A stretch of 64,000 bases of DNA from M3007 sp043764095 (GCA_043764095.1 JAYUKX010000009.1:1-64000), one strand, 5' to 3'. Counted from the stretch's first letter, positions 8,200 to 17,909 are shown. Program-made: numbers and translations. Notes: a model not told the origin generated them from the letters alone.

Positions 8200-9624
8200 C
8201 TAATTTTTTCCCAAAAACTGCAAAAACCAATTCCGTTCTGTCAAATTAGGTTCTTCGGTAATAGCAGTTTTGAACACCTCACAAGCCACGCGGTCAAACC
8301 TGTTCAAGGCAGATAATCGGCGGCCATATTTCACGATATTCAGATAGTTTTCGCGGTGATAGCCTATAATTTTCTTTCTACGCAGGAAATTGGTCATCGA
8401 GTCCAGCAGGGCATCCAATAGCCGATATTCGTCCGTTTCAAAATAAATTTTCATCAAAATGGTCTTGGCCGCTAGGTGGAGTAATAAATCATTATAATCT
8501 GCTTTTTGAAGCAAACTAACGGCATCCGGGTAGTTTTTTTGACCGTAAGCCAATCGCGCTCTACAATAACTGGACATTGTTTCGCGGTGTACAGGCGCAA
8601 TTTTGTTGGAATAGGTCTTGATAAAATAGTCCACCCATTCAAAAGAACCGAGTTTGATACCAATGGCCACCACATTGTGGAATGTAAAGCGATCCAGTTC
8701 TCCTTTTTCCAAAAGATACCCTTTTTCTAACGCTGCAATATAGAGATCAAAACCTTCTTTGGCAAATGCCTCATCGCCTGCATTGAGCCTTCGGATACAG
8801 TAATTGAGTGCCAGTAGGACTATTTCGCGGCATTCTTCGGGTGGAAACATGTCTTCTACTGTTTGCAGACTGGGTTTCAGGGTTTTAAAATAGTGGTCCA
8901 CCTCGGGGTATTTGAGCGAAAGACAACAATTATAATAGAGATTGATCTCGGGGGCCGATAGTAATTCGGGCGTTTGGCTTAGGTATTCGAGTAACCAATC
9001 TAACATGCCAAAATCGTACTCCACTTTAAAAACCCGTTGGTGCGAAAGCAATTCTGCCGCAGTTTTGAGTTTTTTAAGGATAAATGATTTATCCAATTGG
9101 GTCGAAAGCCCTTGTAAATCCAGTTTGCGGGTGCGCACACCTCCGCTAGCCAGTCGCAATAATTCGGCGCGGTATAAAAATTGTTGCTCCTGAAAAGTAG
9201 CGTCTTTGCGTGTAGTATCTTCAAAATAGGACTCACTTTTGGCCAGTACGTCGCCCGCCAAATGATCGAGCGACAAACCACGCAATGCCTGCACCAAATC
9301 CAAATGCGAGCGCCCTTGGTCGGACTCCACTTTTTTGATACGAAGGTACTGATAGATCAATTCCTGCAAAAAATGAAGGGCAATTCTAAACGTATTGCTA
9401 TTGTAAGGCGTATTGGGCCATACCTCGGCGGCGGCTTTTTCGCGCGAGGGCGCTATGCAACTCGGCAATTGCTTCCTGATGGCTTTGTAGAGTAGTGTTA
9501 CATCTTCCCGCTGGTTAAAATACGGTGATCGGGTACATTTTTCGATCTCCAGCAAGGCCGTTACCGGAAGTGCTTGCAATATTTGCCAAACGGGTGTATT
9601 TTCAAGGGTATTTTTATCCGCCAT
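8200..9624 (-). CDS. Conserved helical protein of unknown function
   Basis: A 474-residue protein with no signal peptide or membrane segment. It is rich in Leu, Glu, Lys and aromatic residues with an evident helix-turn-helix periodicity throughout, for example HRETMSSYCRARLAYGQKN followed by YPDAVSLLQKADYNDLLLHL, which looks like tetratricopeptide-type helical pairs in the C-terminal half. I do not recognise a named family. The N-terminus MADKNTLENTPVW is the first in-frame ATG. A -7 like box TACCTTTG is present on the same strand at 9697-9704, about 75 nt upstream. It is transcribed alone, convergent with the epimerase and divergent from the PA-domain T9SS gene. A scaffold or regulatory role is possible but not shown. 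Confidence 0.75.
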   Translation of the reverse strand: MADKNTLENTPVWQILQALPVTALLEIEKCTRSPYFNQREDVTLLYKAIRKQLPSCIAPSREKAAAEVWPNTPYNSNTFRIALHFLQELIYQYLRIKKVESDQGRSHLDLVQALRGLSLDHLAGDVLAKSESYFEDTTRKDATFQEQQFLYRAELLRLASGGVRTRKLDLQGLSTQLDKSFILKKLKTAAELLSHQRVFKVEYDFGMLDWLLEYLSQTPELLSAPEINLYYNCCLSLKYPEVDHYFKTLKPSLQTVEDMFPPEECREIVLLALNYCIRRLNAGDEAFAKEGFDLYIAALEKGYLLEKGELDRFTFHNVVAIGIKLGSFEWVDYFIKTYSNKIAPVHRETMSSYCRARLAYGQKNYPDAVSLLQKADYNDLLLHLAAKTILMKIYFETDEYRLLDALLDSMTNFLRRKKIIGYHRENYLNIVKYGRRLSALNRFDRVACEVFKTAITEEPNLTERNWFLQFLGKN

Positions 9625-9876
9625 ACCGATATTTGCTTTTTAGGAACGTATCCGTTACAAAGGCACTTAATTCTTTAAGGTAATTTAAAAGAAAATCAAA
9701 GGTAGGTAAAATAATTATTTTAACGTAAATTTTTATAAAATGTTGATTAACAAATAACTATAAAATTAAAATTTAAAATAAATTTAACAATGATCTAAAT
9801 TTGTATTTCCATCATTGCGCATGATGCCCAACATTTGTATCATTAAAAAATATTTATCACCAATTATATAGTTCCT

Positions 9877-12105
9877 ATGAAAGGTATTCAACTACTCGCA
9901 GCGGTTTTACTACTGCTTAATGTTACAGCCCAAGCCCAATCAAGTGATACGACGCGGCTCATCCAGTTTTTCTCTATACTGGAACCTATTGGACTCGCTC
10001 AAGTCATTCCGCAATCGGATGGCGTATTTGGAAATGCATCCTTCGGAGATGACCTTAAAAACAATGTCATTGTGGCCGAAGCGGTGTTTCCTACCACTGA
10101 TCAACTGTTCTGTACCGATGATGGTACGGATTTTACAGGAAAAATAGCGATCATTAGCCGTGGTTCATGTGAATTTGGACTTAAAGTCTTAAACGCTCAA
10201 AACAAGGGTGCAATTGGGGTTATTATTGTGAATAATATAAATCCTGTAATAACTTTGGGCGCAGGCGCAGTTGGTGCACAAGTAACCATTCCCGCCATCA
10301 TGATCCCTAATTCGATGGGTAATGCCTTACTGGCCGCGCACAACAATGGAGAAAACATTACTTTGTCCTTAGGCCAGGCACCCGCCGGATTTGAATTGAT
10401 CGAAGGCCATATCCGGCAAGACGTAAACAATAACTGTACCGTAGAATCCTCGGAGTCGCCTGCTGTGAGCTGGCGTGTTGCGGTGACGAATAGCCTTGGA
10501 AATACGAGCCTATACAGTACCAATAGTAATGGCCGATACCGTGCATATTTGCCTCCAACCTTGGCACCTTATACGGTTACAGCTATTCCACCATCCAGTG
10601 CGTGGAAATTTTGTACCAACCAAATCAATGTACCTGCTTCTGCTGCCGATACGGTTCAAGTCGATTTTGCGGCCCAAGATCTTTATGATTGCACACAGTT
10701 GGAAACAGAAATATCAAGTAGCATCATGCGCCGTTGTTTTGATGTCGTTTTTTATGTGCAAGTATGCAATGCCGGTACTGCTACCGCAGAAGATGCTTAT
10801 GTAGAAGTAACGCTGCCTGCTGAAATGGAACCCGTATCTGTTGCGAGTTTGCCTTTTACTGTATTGGCCAATGACGTATATCGGTTTGATTTGGGCGATT
10901 TGGCCCCACTAGAATGTATCAATCTTCAACTTACAGCACTCAATGATTGCGATAGTACCATTTTGGAACAAATACTTTGCTACTCGGCACATGCGTATCC
11001 CGATACCAGTTGCGTACAACCCAGCACATCGTGGAATGGAGCAAACATACAAGTAACGGCCAATTGTAACGGCACTGAAGTCTTGTTTACCATAAAAAAT
11101 GTGGGTACAGCACCGATGTCATCTGCTGCCGATTATATTGTGATACAAGACCACGTGATGTACATGAAGGTACCATTTTCGCTCGGTGCTGGCCAGTCTA
11201 TTACCGTGCCCGTACCAGCTAATGGTTCAACCTGGCGTTTGGAAGCAACGCAAGTACCAAACCACCCGATACCCGGTAATCCATCCAAAACCATTGAAGG
11301 ATGTACCACATCAAGTAGTTTTTCTACCGGATATGCTTTGATGTACCCTTTGTACGACTTGGGCAATGCTTATGACGAGGAATGTAAAGAGGTCATTGGT
11401 TCGTATGATCCCAATGATAAGCAGGGCTACCCACTTGGTTTTAGCGATAAAAAACTGATCCGACCAAATGTCCCGATTGATTACTTGATTCGTTTCCAAA
11501 ATACAGGTACAGATACGGCCTTTACAGTAGTTGTGCGCGATACACTCCCACCATCGCTTGACCCGATGAGTATCCGTGGATTGCAGGCTAGCCATCCTTA
11601 CAAGTTTGAAATATTGAATAATAACAAGTTGAGTTTCCGTTTCGATAATATCAAATTAGTGGATAGTTTTACCAATTTGCTTGGTTCGCAAGGGTTTATT
11701 TCTTTCCGAATCAATCAAAAAGCCGATAATCCATTTGGTACCAATATCGACAACAGTGCCGGCATTTATTTTGATTTCAATCCGCCAGTTATCACCAATA
11801 TTTCGCACCATGAAGTAGGAGAAGTCGTCGGTTTAGTACCTGTACTTGACCTACCGGGCAGTATTATCCCTACAGCAGTGTTCCCTAACCCTGCTACCAC
11901 AGCATCTACATTGCGCTTAATGGGTAATGATTTTGACCAATCCAATTGGCAGATGGTTGATATGAATGGCAAAACACTTATGAATGGTACTGTAAATGGC
12001 AATATGATACTGTTGCGCGATCAAAAAGTAGTCACTGGTATCTATTATCTTCAAATCACGAAACCTGATGGGTTACGGTATATATCAAAGGTTATTATGA
12101 AGTAG
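9877..12105 (+). CDS. Secreted PA-domain protein with DUF7619-type and T9SS sorting domains
   Basis: A 742-residue exported protein. The signal peptide covers about residues 1-20 (LLAAVLLLLNVTAQAQ). A protease-associated (PA) domain follows (about 60-165), with the usual TGKIAIISRGSCEFGLKVLN and GAIGVIIVNN. Next come a carboxypeptidase-regulatory or prealbumin-like unit (about 180-260), conserved-repeat-like beta domains, and the domain beginning GSYDPNDKQGYPLG with DYLIRFQNTGTDTAF and AGIYFDFNPPVITN that is typical of Bacteroidota surface proteins (DUF7619). The end (FPNPATTASTLRLMG ... GIYYLQI) is a T9SS type A sorting domain. The same DUF7619 plus sorting tail occurs in the 43918-47316 gene. 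No peptidase catalytic domain is present, so the PA domain is not serving a protease in the same chain. It ends at a strong terminator. Confidence 0.9.
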   Translation: MKGIQLLAAVLLLLNVTAQAQSSDTTRLIQFFSILEPIGLAQVIPQSDGVFGNASFGDDLKNNVIVAEAVFPTTDQLFCTDDGTDFTGKIAIISRGSCEFGLKVLNAQNKGAIGVIIVNNINPVITLGAGAVGAQVTIPAIMIPNSMGNALLAAHNNGENITLSLGQAPAGFELIEGHIRQDVNNNCTVESSESPAVSWRVAVTNSLGNTSLYSTNSNGRYRAYLPPTLAPYTVTAIPPSSAWKFCTNQINVPASAADTVQVDFAAQDLYDCTQLETEISSSIMRRCFDVVFYVQVCNAGTATAEDAYVEVTLPAEMEPVSVASLPFTVLANDVYRFDLGDLAPLECINLQLTALNDCDSTILEQILCYSAHAYPDTSCVQPSTSWNGANIQVTANCNGTEVLFTIKNVGTAPMSSAADYIVIQDHVMYMKVPFSLGAGQSITVPVPANGSTWRLEATQVPNHPIPGNPSKTIEGCTTSSSFSTGYALMYPLYDLGNAYDEECKEVIGSYDPNDKQGYPLGFSDKKLIRPNVPIDYLIRFQNTGTDTAFTVVVRDTLPPSLDPMSIRGLQASHPYKFEILNNNKLSFRFDNIKLVDSFTNLLGSQGFISFRINQKADNPFGTNIDNSAGIYFDFNPPVITNISHHEVGEVVGLVPVLDLPGSIIPTAVFPNPATTASTLRLMGNDFDQSNWQMVDMNGKTLMNGTVNGNMILLRDQKVVTGIYYLQITKPDGLRYISKVIMK

Positions 12106-12166
12106 AAATATGTTGTGAATTGTTTTCTTTCTACAAATATACGCCTTTGTGTATCATTTTATTTCC

Positions 12167-12216
12167 AAACAAGGTAACTGTTGTAGGTTAAACTACAATG
12201 GTTACTTTGTTTTTTT
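12167..12216 (+). terminator. Strong rho-independent terminator
   Basis: AAACAAGGTAACTGTTGTAG (12167-12186) pairs with CTACAATGGTTACTTTGTTT (12193-12212) over about 20 bp with two or three mismatches, with a 6-nt loop GTTAAA and a run of T. It lies 60 nt past the PA-domain T9SS gene. Confidence 0.85.
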
Positions 12217-12270
12217 ACTCGTTCTCCACCTTTTAGTCTAAATACAATACGATATAAAAGTATTTTAATG

Positions 12271-12278
12271 TACATTTG
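12271..12278 (+). promoter_or_regulatory. Candidate -7 box of sensor kinase gene
   Basis: TACATTTG matches TAnnTTTG exactly, about 90 nt upstream of the kinase ATG. A clear TTG at -33 is not seen. The resulting leader would contain the hairpin at 12321-12349. Confidence 0.35.
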
Positions 12279-12320
12279 CACCTGTCACAAGCAAACCGAT
12301 ACATTGTGGTCATTTTTTGG

Positions 12321-12349
12321 AATAATACTTGTTGTTAACGAGTATTATT
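12321..12349 (+). promoter_or_regulatory. Hairpin in the kinase 5' leader
   Basis: AATAATACTTGTT (12321-12333) and AACGAGTATTATT (12337-12349) form a 13-bp stem with one G-U pair and a 3-nt loop, ending 18 nt before the ATG at 12368. It could occlude the ribosome site as RNA, or as DNA be a dyad operator. There is no T-run, so it is not a terminator. Confidence 0.5.
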
Positions 12350-12367
12350 GATTGGTATTTTATTAAT

Positions 12368-15331
12368 ATGACAGAACCAGTATCAGAGCAGTATCGATTA
12401 CTATTAGAAAACTTACAGGCTGGTGCACTTATTTATACCCCCGATGCGTGCATCCATTTCGCCAATGATGAGGCTTCTTTTTTGTTTGGTATTTCCAAAC
12501 AAGCATTAGAAGGTTGTTTTGAATCCAACATTCCTTGGTCGTTCATCGGGGAAGATGGTATTGCTATTAGAAAAGAAGACCACCCTGTTTATCGGGTAAT
12601 ACATACGTTTTTTTCCTTTAAAAAACAAATACTAGGTATTGCACACCCAGATCAGCGAGATACGATTTGGGTAGAGGTAAATGCTTTTCCAGATTTCGAT
12701 GTGCAAGGCAACCTAAGTCATATCACCGTTATTTTGTACAATGCTACAGAAAAGATTATAGCCACCGACAACTACCGTGTAAAACGCCATATTTTTGAAA
12801 GTGCCAAGGAAGGGATTCTTTTAACTGAAATTAAACCCAATTCAACACCCATATTTTGTGTAAATGCTGAATTTACAAAAATAAGCGGTTATACGGATGA
12901 CGAAATTAAAGGAAAGGATATTAGCCTATTGTGCGGTATAGAAACGGACGAAGTATTGATGGGGCAGGTATATCAAAAAATTAAAGATGGTATGTCCTAT
13001 GAAACGACACTTCAATTGCATAAAAAAGGGGGAAAACCTTTTTGGTGCTTTTTACGGGTTGCTCCTACACAAAACGATTATGGCAGAATTACCCATTATG
13101 TTTGGTATTGTACAGATATTACAGAGCAAAGGGCCATCAATAAAGAGGTAATCTATAACCGACAGGTATTGGAACAAACCCAAAAAGTAGCCAAAATTGG
13201 CTATTTTGTATTGGATATGCACACCAATTCGATTGTTTCATCACCTAGTTTTGACGATATTTTAGGACTAGACCCCGATCTTCCTAAAACCGTAGAGCAT
13301 TGTTTGGGGCATATTCTGCCTGAGTTTCAATTAAAAATATGGAATCGTTTGCAGGAAATGATGCAGACTGGTGGGCGGTTTACCGAAGACTTTATTACGG
13401 TAAGACCATTGGATGGCGAACAACGCTGGATTTCTGTGTTTGGAGAAATGAACGACAGCCACGATAAGAAATCGGTGCAATTAAATGGGGTAATTCAGGA
13501 TATTACGGAAAGAAAACTCGCCGAAGAATCCGCCGCTTTGGCACAACGCGATTTACAGTCCATTATTTCCACGTTTCCTGATATTGTACTGCGTTTTAAC
13601 CAAGATTACAAGTTCACATACTGCCACGCTAATAACAAGAAAGATTTACTGTTGCCACCTGAGCAACTCATCGGTATGAGCGCAAATGAAGTGATGCCCC
13701 CTGAACTGGTCAAAATTATCTACGAAAGAACAGAAGAAATCAAAAAAACAGGTAAAGTGGTATCGTTTGATTACTCGCTTCCTGTCGGATCTGCCGATAT
13801 GGAATGGTTTGAAGCCCGAATGATCAATACGACCAAAGACGAAATTGTATGTGTAATTCGGAATATTACCGAACAGAAAAGAGCCGAAACCGCGCTTCGG
13901 GAAAGTGAACAGTTGCTGCGCGATATTTTTAATTTGGCGCCCGTGCCATTGATTATTTCTAATGTAGAGGATGGTTCAATTATTATGGTGAATGAGGCAT
14001 TGGAAAAGTTGATGGGCGCACCGCTATCCGAATTTAAAGCATACTCCACCTTAGATTTTTATTGTGAACCTATTGAAAGAGCCAATATTATTCGACAATT
14101 GTCCCAAAAAGGGCATGTACGAAACTTTGAAATAAAATTAAAAAATATGCAGGGTGAAATAAAGCCTTGCTTACTTTCTTCAGAAACCGTAATGATGTAT
14201 GGTAAACAAACATTGTTTTCTGGAATTGTAGATATTAAAGAACGGAAGAATGCCGAAGAAGCCCTCTTACTCAATGAACAACTCTTGAGCGATGTATTTA
14301 ATTTTTCACCTATTGCACTTATTATTACGCAAATTGAAGATGGGAAAATTGTAATGGCCAATCAAAAAGCAGCCGAAATGGCCGGTTTGGATTCACAGAT
14401 AGTGATTGGAAAACAAGTGGGTAACTTCTACCTTAATCCCAATGATCGCAACCTGATCTTAGAGGGCATAACCAAAAACGGCAAAGTAGATGGCTTGGAA
14501 CTCGCACTTAAAACAAAAAATGGGCAGATCAATTATGGACTGGTTTATACCAGTTTGATTAACCTGAATGGCGAACGAATGCTATTTACAGGGTTTATTG
14601 ACAACAATGAAAGAAAAAAAATGGATACTGACCTCTCCATATCCTTAGATTTGGTAAGGGAGCAAAATAAAAGATTGCTCAATTTTTCCTATATTGTATC
14701 GCATAACTTGCGCTCGCATACGAGTAATATCAAAACTATCCTCGATTTTCTCGAAAATGCAGCTTCTCCAAAAGAGCAAGAAGAAATGTTTGCGCACCTG
14801 CGTACCGTCACTAGCCGATTGGATGATACTTTATACGACCTCAATGAAGTGGTTTCTATCCAAAAAAATATTAACCTCGTAACTGAACCACTACCGCTTT
14901 ACGAATATGTGGAACGCGCTATGCAAGTATTGAGCGAACAAATTCACCTGAAAAAAGCAGCAATCCATAATTATATCCCGCAAGATATAACAGTAAACTA
15001 TAACCCCGCATACCTCGAAAGTATCCTCTTGAACCTGCTATCCAATGCCCTCAAGTACAGCCATCCCGACCGAACCCCCATTATTGAGTTCAAGTTTTTG
15101 CCAGATACTGATGGTACAATGATGTTATGTATTTCGGACAACGGGCTTGGTATTGATTTAATAAAAAATAAAGATAAAATATTTGGAATGTACAAAACCT
15201 TCCATGGCAATAAAGATGCTAAAGGATTAGGGCTATTTATCACTAAAAACCAAGTAGAAGCAATTGGAGGTACGCTTGAGGTAGAAAGCGAACCCAATGT
15301 TGGTACTACTTTTAAAATACATATTATATGA
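12368..15331 (+). CDS. Multi-PAS sensor histidine kinase
   Basis: A soluble hybrid-less histidine kinase of 987 residues. The start MTEPVSEQYRLLLENL is chosen because upstream codons (from 12329) overlap the leader hairpin. Six PAS-type modules follow one another, recognisable from their starts: LQAGALIYTPDACIHFAN, ESAKEGILLTEI, KVAKIGYFVLDM, ISTFPDIVLRFNQ, IFNLAPVPLIISN and VFNFSPIALIITQ; the last two are similar and probably arose by duplication. A HisKA-like segment contains the phospho-acceptor motif SHNLRSH (His about 779), followed by an HATPase with NLLSNALKYSHP, SDNGLGIDL and GLGLFI. No transmembrane segment is seen, so it senses an internal signal, perhaps redox, light or ligand through PAS cofactors. 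Its stop overlaps the start of a response regulator. Confidence 0.93.
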   Translation: MTEPVSEQYRLLLENLQAGALIYTPDACIHFANDEASFLFGISKQALEGCFESNIPWSFIGEDGIAIRKEDHPVYRVIHTFFSFKKQILGIAHPDQRDTIWVEVNAFPDFDVQGNLSHITVILYNATEKIIATDNYRVKRHIFESAKEGILLTEIKPNSTPIFCVNAEFTKISGYTDDEIKGKDISLLCGIETDEVLMGQVYQKIKDGMSYETTLQLHKKGGKPFWCFLRVAPTQNDYGRITHYVWYCTDITEQRAINKEVIYNRQVLEQTQKVAKIGYFVLDMHTNSIVSSPSFDDILGLDPDLPKTVEHCLGHILPEFQLKIWNRLQEMMQTGGRFTEDFITVRPLDGEQRWISVFGEMNDSHDKKSVQLNGVIQDITERKLAEESAALAQRDLQSIISTFPDIVLRFNQDYKFTYCHANNKKDLLLPPEQLIGMSANEVMPPELVKIIYERTEEIKKTGKVVSFDYSLPVGSADMEWFEARMINTTKDEIVCVIRNITEQKRAETALRESEQLLRDIFNLAPVPLIISNVEDGSIIMVNEALEKLMGAPLSEFKAYSTLDFYCEPIERANIIRQLSQKGHVRNFEIKLKNMQGEIKPCLLSSETVMMYGKQTLFSGIVDIKERKNAEEALLLNEQLLSDVFNFSPIALIITQIEDGKIVMANQKAAEMAGLDSQIVIGKQVGNFYLNPNDRNLILEGITKNGKVDGLELALKTKNGQINYGLVYTSLINLNGERMLFTGFIDNNERKKMDTDLSISLDLVREQNKRLLNFSYIVSHNLRSHTSNIKTILDFLENAASPKEQEEMFAHLRTVTSRLDDTLYDLNEVVSIQKNINLVTEPLPLYEYVERAMQVLSEQIHLKKAAIHNYIPQDITVNYNPAYLESILLNLLSNALKYSHPDRTPIIEFKFLPDTDGTMMLCISDNGLGIDLIKNKDKIFGMYKTFHGNKDAKGLGLFITKNQVEAIGGTLEVESEPNVGTTFKIHII

Positions 15332-15723
15332 GCCAATTTGAAAGTGTATGGATTGTAGATGATGATAATATTCATCAGTTTTTTGCCACTAAGTCATTGA
15401 ACCACTTAAAAATAACCGATCACATTTTACCATTTTTGGATGGGGACTCGGCACTGAATACCATGCAAAAAATAATTATTGACAAGGCAGAACTGCCCGA
15501 TGTTATTTTTTTGGACATCAATATGCCCAAAATGGATGGATGGGAATTCATGGATGAATTTAGCAAAATGGCAGATGGTATAACCAAGAAAATCCTTATT
15601 TTTATTGTCAGCTCTTCTATTGCAGATGCCGACCGCGACCGCGCAAAATCATACCCCTACGTTACCGATTTTTTGATTAAACCAATTTTACCAGATACAC
15701 TAAAGATGGCATTTGGTTTATAA
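15328..15723 (+). CDS. Single-domain response regulator (CheY-like)
   Basis: A 131-residue receiver domain with no output domain. The acidic pair is in IVDDDN (residues 11-13), the phospho-acceptor Asp is D63 in FLDINMPKMDG, the switch Ser lies in IVSSS, and the invariant Lys is K118 in IKP. It starts within the ATGA overlap with the kinase stop codon, so the two are translationally coupled and surely partners. With no DNA-binding part it must act by protein contact or pass phosphate onward, as in chemotaxis- or phytochrome-type (Rcp1-like) systems, where multi-PAS kinases are paired with such regulators. Confidence 0.93.
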   Translation: MSQFESVWIVDDDNIHQFFATKSLNHLKITDHILPFLDGDSALNTMQKIIIDKAELPDVIFLDINMPKMDGWEFMDEFSKMADGITKKILIFIVSSSIADADRDRAKSYPYVTDFLIKPILPDTLKMAFGL

Positions 15724-15802
15724 TATGCGTCATTGAGTTAACGAAATATGTTACTAATTGCCCCTCATGGTAAAAGAAAACTAAACAATACCAATGTTTA
15801 TA

Positions 15803-15832
15803 TTGGAAACTTAGAAAACCGCCCTATCTTCG
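15803..15832 (+). promoter_or_regulatory. Promoter of UMF1 transporter gene
   Basis: TTG (15803-15805), a 19-nt spacer, and TATCTTCG (15825-15832), one mismatch from TAnnTTTG, 27 nt before the ATG at 15860. Confidence 0.5.
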
Positions 15833-15859
15833 TTCCTTTGTACAACATATTTAGATACG

Positions 15860-17155
15860 ATGAACGAACCAACCCAACCTATCGTCAAAAATAATCCTTA
15901 TACCATTAGTGGTTGGGCTTTTTTTGATTGGGCCAATAGTGCTTATGCGCTGGTCATTACAGTAGCCATTTTTCCTGGTTATTTTGCTGCTAATACCCCC
16001 GATCGTATCGCCATAGGCGGTGGGAGTATTTCTAATAGCACACTGTATTCATGGTGTATTTCCCTCGCCTATTTAATTATTGCTTTTATCTCCCCATTGT
16101 TGGCGGGTATCGCCGATATTGGCGGCAAACGCAAGCAATTTCTACGATTTTTTACCCTTTTGGGCTCATTAGCCTGTATTTCACTCCTATTTTTCACCTC
16201 GGAGAAAACGATGTGGGTGGGTGTAACTGGTTTCATATTGGCCACTATTGGCTTTGCTGGTGGTATTGTATTTTACAATTCGTTTTTGCCCCAAATAGCA
16301 ACCGAAGACCAATACGATAAGGTATCGGCTAAAGGGTTTACTTACGGGTTTGTGGGGAGTGTTATTTTGCTGGTCATCAACCTTATCGTCATCAAAAAAT
16401 TTGCTTTTTTTGGTTTTTCCGAAGAGGCCAAAGCCATTCCCGCTGCATTTGTGATGGTTGGACTTTGGTGGATTGGTTTTTCCCAAATCCCACTCCACCG
16501 ATTACCCAATGACAGCAAAGGCGATATGCCCGATGGTGCAATGAAAAAAGGGTATTCGGAACTACGCAAAGTATGGGCCATTGTAAAGCGCGATGCCAAT
16601 ACATTATCGTATTTGAGTGCTTTTTTCTTCTTTAATGCAGGCGTACAGGCCGTACTTTTTCTTGCAGCTATTTTTGCCGAAAAAGAATTGGGTTTTGATA
16701 CGGCTCATCTCATCTATTTAATTCTGATTTTACAAATCGTGGCTATTGGTGGCGCAGAACTTTTCGCATACGTATCTGGACGCGTGGGCAACAAAACATC
16801 TATCATGGTGATGCTCGTGATTTGGACAGGTATTTGTATTGTGGGTTCGATGGTCACCAATGGGCCGCAGTTTTATATCCTCGCCAGTGCAGTTGGGCTA
16901 GTGATGGGTGGTATCCAATCCTTAGCGCGGAGTACTTATGCTAAGTTTTTGCCCGAAGATACCCATGATACCGCCTCTTATTTTAGTTTTTATGATGTAA
17001 TGGACAAGGTCTCTACGGTAATGGGTACCTTCGTATTTGGTATAGTAGAACAATTAACAGGCAATATGCGGTACAGCGTAATGGCACTCGCCGTATTCTT
17101 TGTCCTCAGTTTATTAATCATGTGGCGGGTAAAGGTAGAGCGGATGCGGGTTTGA
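15860..17155 (+). CDS. MFS transporter, UMF1/Atg22-like family
   Basis: A 431-residue polytopic inner-membrane protein with about 12 hydrophobic segments. The N-terminal signature SGWAFFDWANSAYALVI is diagnostic of the UMF1 family, which includes yeast vacuolar amino-acid effluxer Atg22. Other family marks are GGKRKQFLR after the first cytoplasmic loop and GGIQSLARSTYAKFLPE before the last helices. The family probably exports amino acids or small metabolites, but substrates of bacterial members are mostly unknown. It is monocistronic with its own promoter, and convergent with the truncated DUF4386 remnant whose stop lies 5 nt beyond this gene's stop. Confidence 0.9.
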   Translation: MNEPTQPIVKNNPYTISGWAFFDWANSAYALVITVAIFPGYFAANTPDRIAIGGGSISNSTLYSWCISLAYLIIAFISPLLAGIADIGGKRKQFLRFFTLLGSLACISLLFFTSEKTMWVGVTGFILATIGFAGGIVFYNSFLPQIATEDQYDKVSAKGFTYGFVGSVILLVINLIVIKKFAFFGFSEEAKAIPAAFVMVGLWWIGFSQIPLHRLPNDSKGDMPDGAMKKGYSELRKVWAIVKRDANTLSYLSAFFFFNAGVQAVLFLAAIFAEKELGFDTAHLIYLILILQIVAIGGAELFAYVSGRVGNKTSIMVMLVIWTGICIVGSMVTNGPQFYILASAVGLVMGGIQSLARSTYAKFLPEDTHDTASYFSFYDVMDKVSTVMGTFVFGIVEQLTGNMRYSVMALAVFFVLSLLIMWRVKVERMRV

Positions 17156-17159
17156 GTCA

Positions 17160-17330
17160 TTAATAATGCGAACAACGGGTTAAAATCGTACCCGTTTCTG
17201 CACGCAGTATATCGGGGTAATCAAAAGTGAGTGTTAAAAGGGTATAGGGAACAAATAACAATATCCCGCCGATCATCAATAAAAGACCAATTGTCTTTGC
17301 TGATTTTATATTTGAAGCAATCATGTTCAT
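17160..17330 (-). pseudogene. N-terminal remnant of a DUF4386-like membrane protein
   Basis: A 56-codon frame from ATG at 17330 (second ATG 17324) encodes one hydrophobic helix, KTIGLLLMIGGILLFVPYT, followed by LLTLTFDYPDILRAETGTI and then LTRCSHY and a stop. The helix and the TFDYPDILR...TGTIL segment resemble the N-terminus of DUF4386-type integral membrane proteins of over 200 residues (family assignment from memory of the pattern). After TGTILTR the expected sequence disappears, so the gene is cut off within the first loop. A Crp-like regulator and a beta-barrel-like gene lie just upstream on the same strand, a setting in which an intact DUF4386 gene is plausible. It could alternatively be a real 56-residue membrane peptide. 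Confidence 0.55.
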
Positions 17331-17338
17331 CGTAATGT

Positions 17339-17794
17339 TTAGAAAAAGAAGGAATAATTAATACCAGGTGTTGGGTTGATATGGGTGGGTTGATCAGCAG
17401 CAGCCAATGCAGTTACACCGATGCGCAGGTTAATGCCTTTCCAGACCATCCAGCGGAAGCCAAGTTCTGCCATACCTGCATTTTTGCCTTTATAATCCCT
17501 CGATGTACCTCGCGCTAGGGAGACCGACGCGTAGAAAGAAGAAGGATTTTCTTTTTTCCCAACGGGCAAAAACCAGTATGAAAGTCCGGTTCTGACAAAT
17601 TCGGTGGTGACACCTGATTCAAAGTTGGTGGGATAATACCCGACGTGTAGTGAAATGTGTTGGTACCGATATTCCGCACCAATAGAGGGATTTCTAAATC
17701 CGTTGAGGCTGATTTCGTGTTTAGAAAAACGGCTTTGAGCCGATAAAACAGTGGTTACAACCAGCAACCAGCCAAAAAGCATTAGTTTTTTCAT
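17339..17794 (-). CDS. Small exported beta-barrel-like protein
   Basis: A 151-residue protein starting MKKLMLFGWLLVVTTVLSAQ, a clear signal peptide; upstream in-frame codons were rejected because they precede it and overlap the promoter. The mature part alternates polar and hydrophobic residues in short strands with many aromatics (GAEYRYQHISLHVGYYP, GLSYWFLPVG, SSFYASVSLARG) and ends in Phe-Phe-Phe, as outer-membrane beta-barrels do. No named family is recognised. A candidate promoter lies upstream on the minus strand (caaaggtc 17833-17840 giving GACCTTTG, with TTG at 17860-17862). It follows a Crp-like regulator gene and precedes a DUF4386 remnant. Confidence 0.75.
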   Translation of the reverse strand: MKKLMLFGWLLVVTTVLSAQSRFSKHEISLNGFRNPSIGAEYRYQHISLHVGYYPTNFESGVTTEFVRTGLSYWFLPVGKKENPSSFYASVSLARGTSRDYKGKNAGMAELGFRWMVWKGINLRIGVTALAAADQPTHINPTPGINYSFFF

Positions 17795-17909
17795 GTTAAT
17801 AATTGATGATGTCCTTGTTTTTAAGAACGCCACAAAGGTCAGGGCAGGAAAAACGGTGGCAATGGACAAATGTCCTATAATCAATAACACAGCATAAAAT
17901 TGGTATTTT

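Noticed and set aside
15860..17155. Autophagy-like function from the Atg22 similarity
   Set aside because: The similarity reflects the UMF1 transporter family only; no autophagy process exists in bacteria.
17831..17890. Longer start for the small beta-barrel-like protein (codons upstream of 17794)
   Set aside because: They precede a complete signal peptide starting at MKKLMLFG and overlap the likely promoter.
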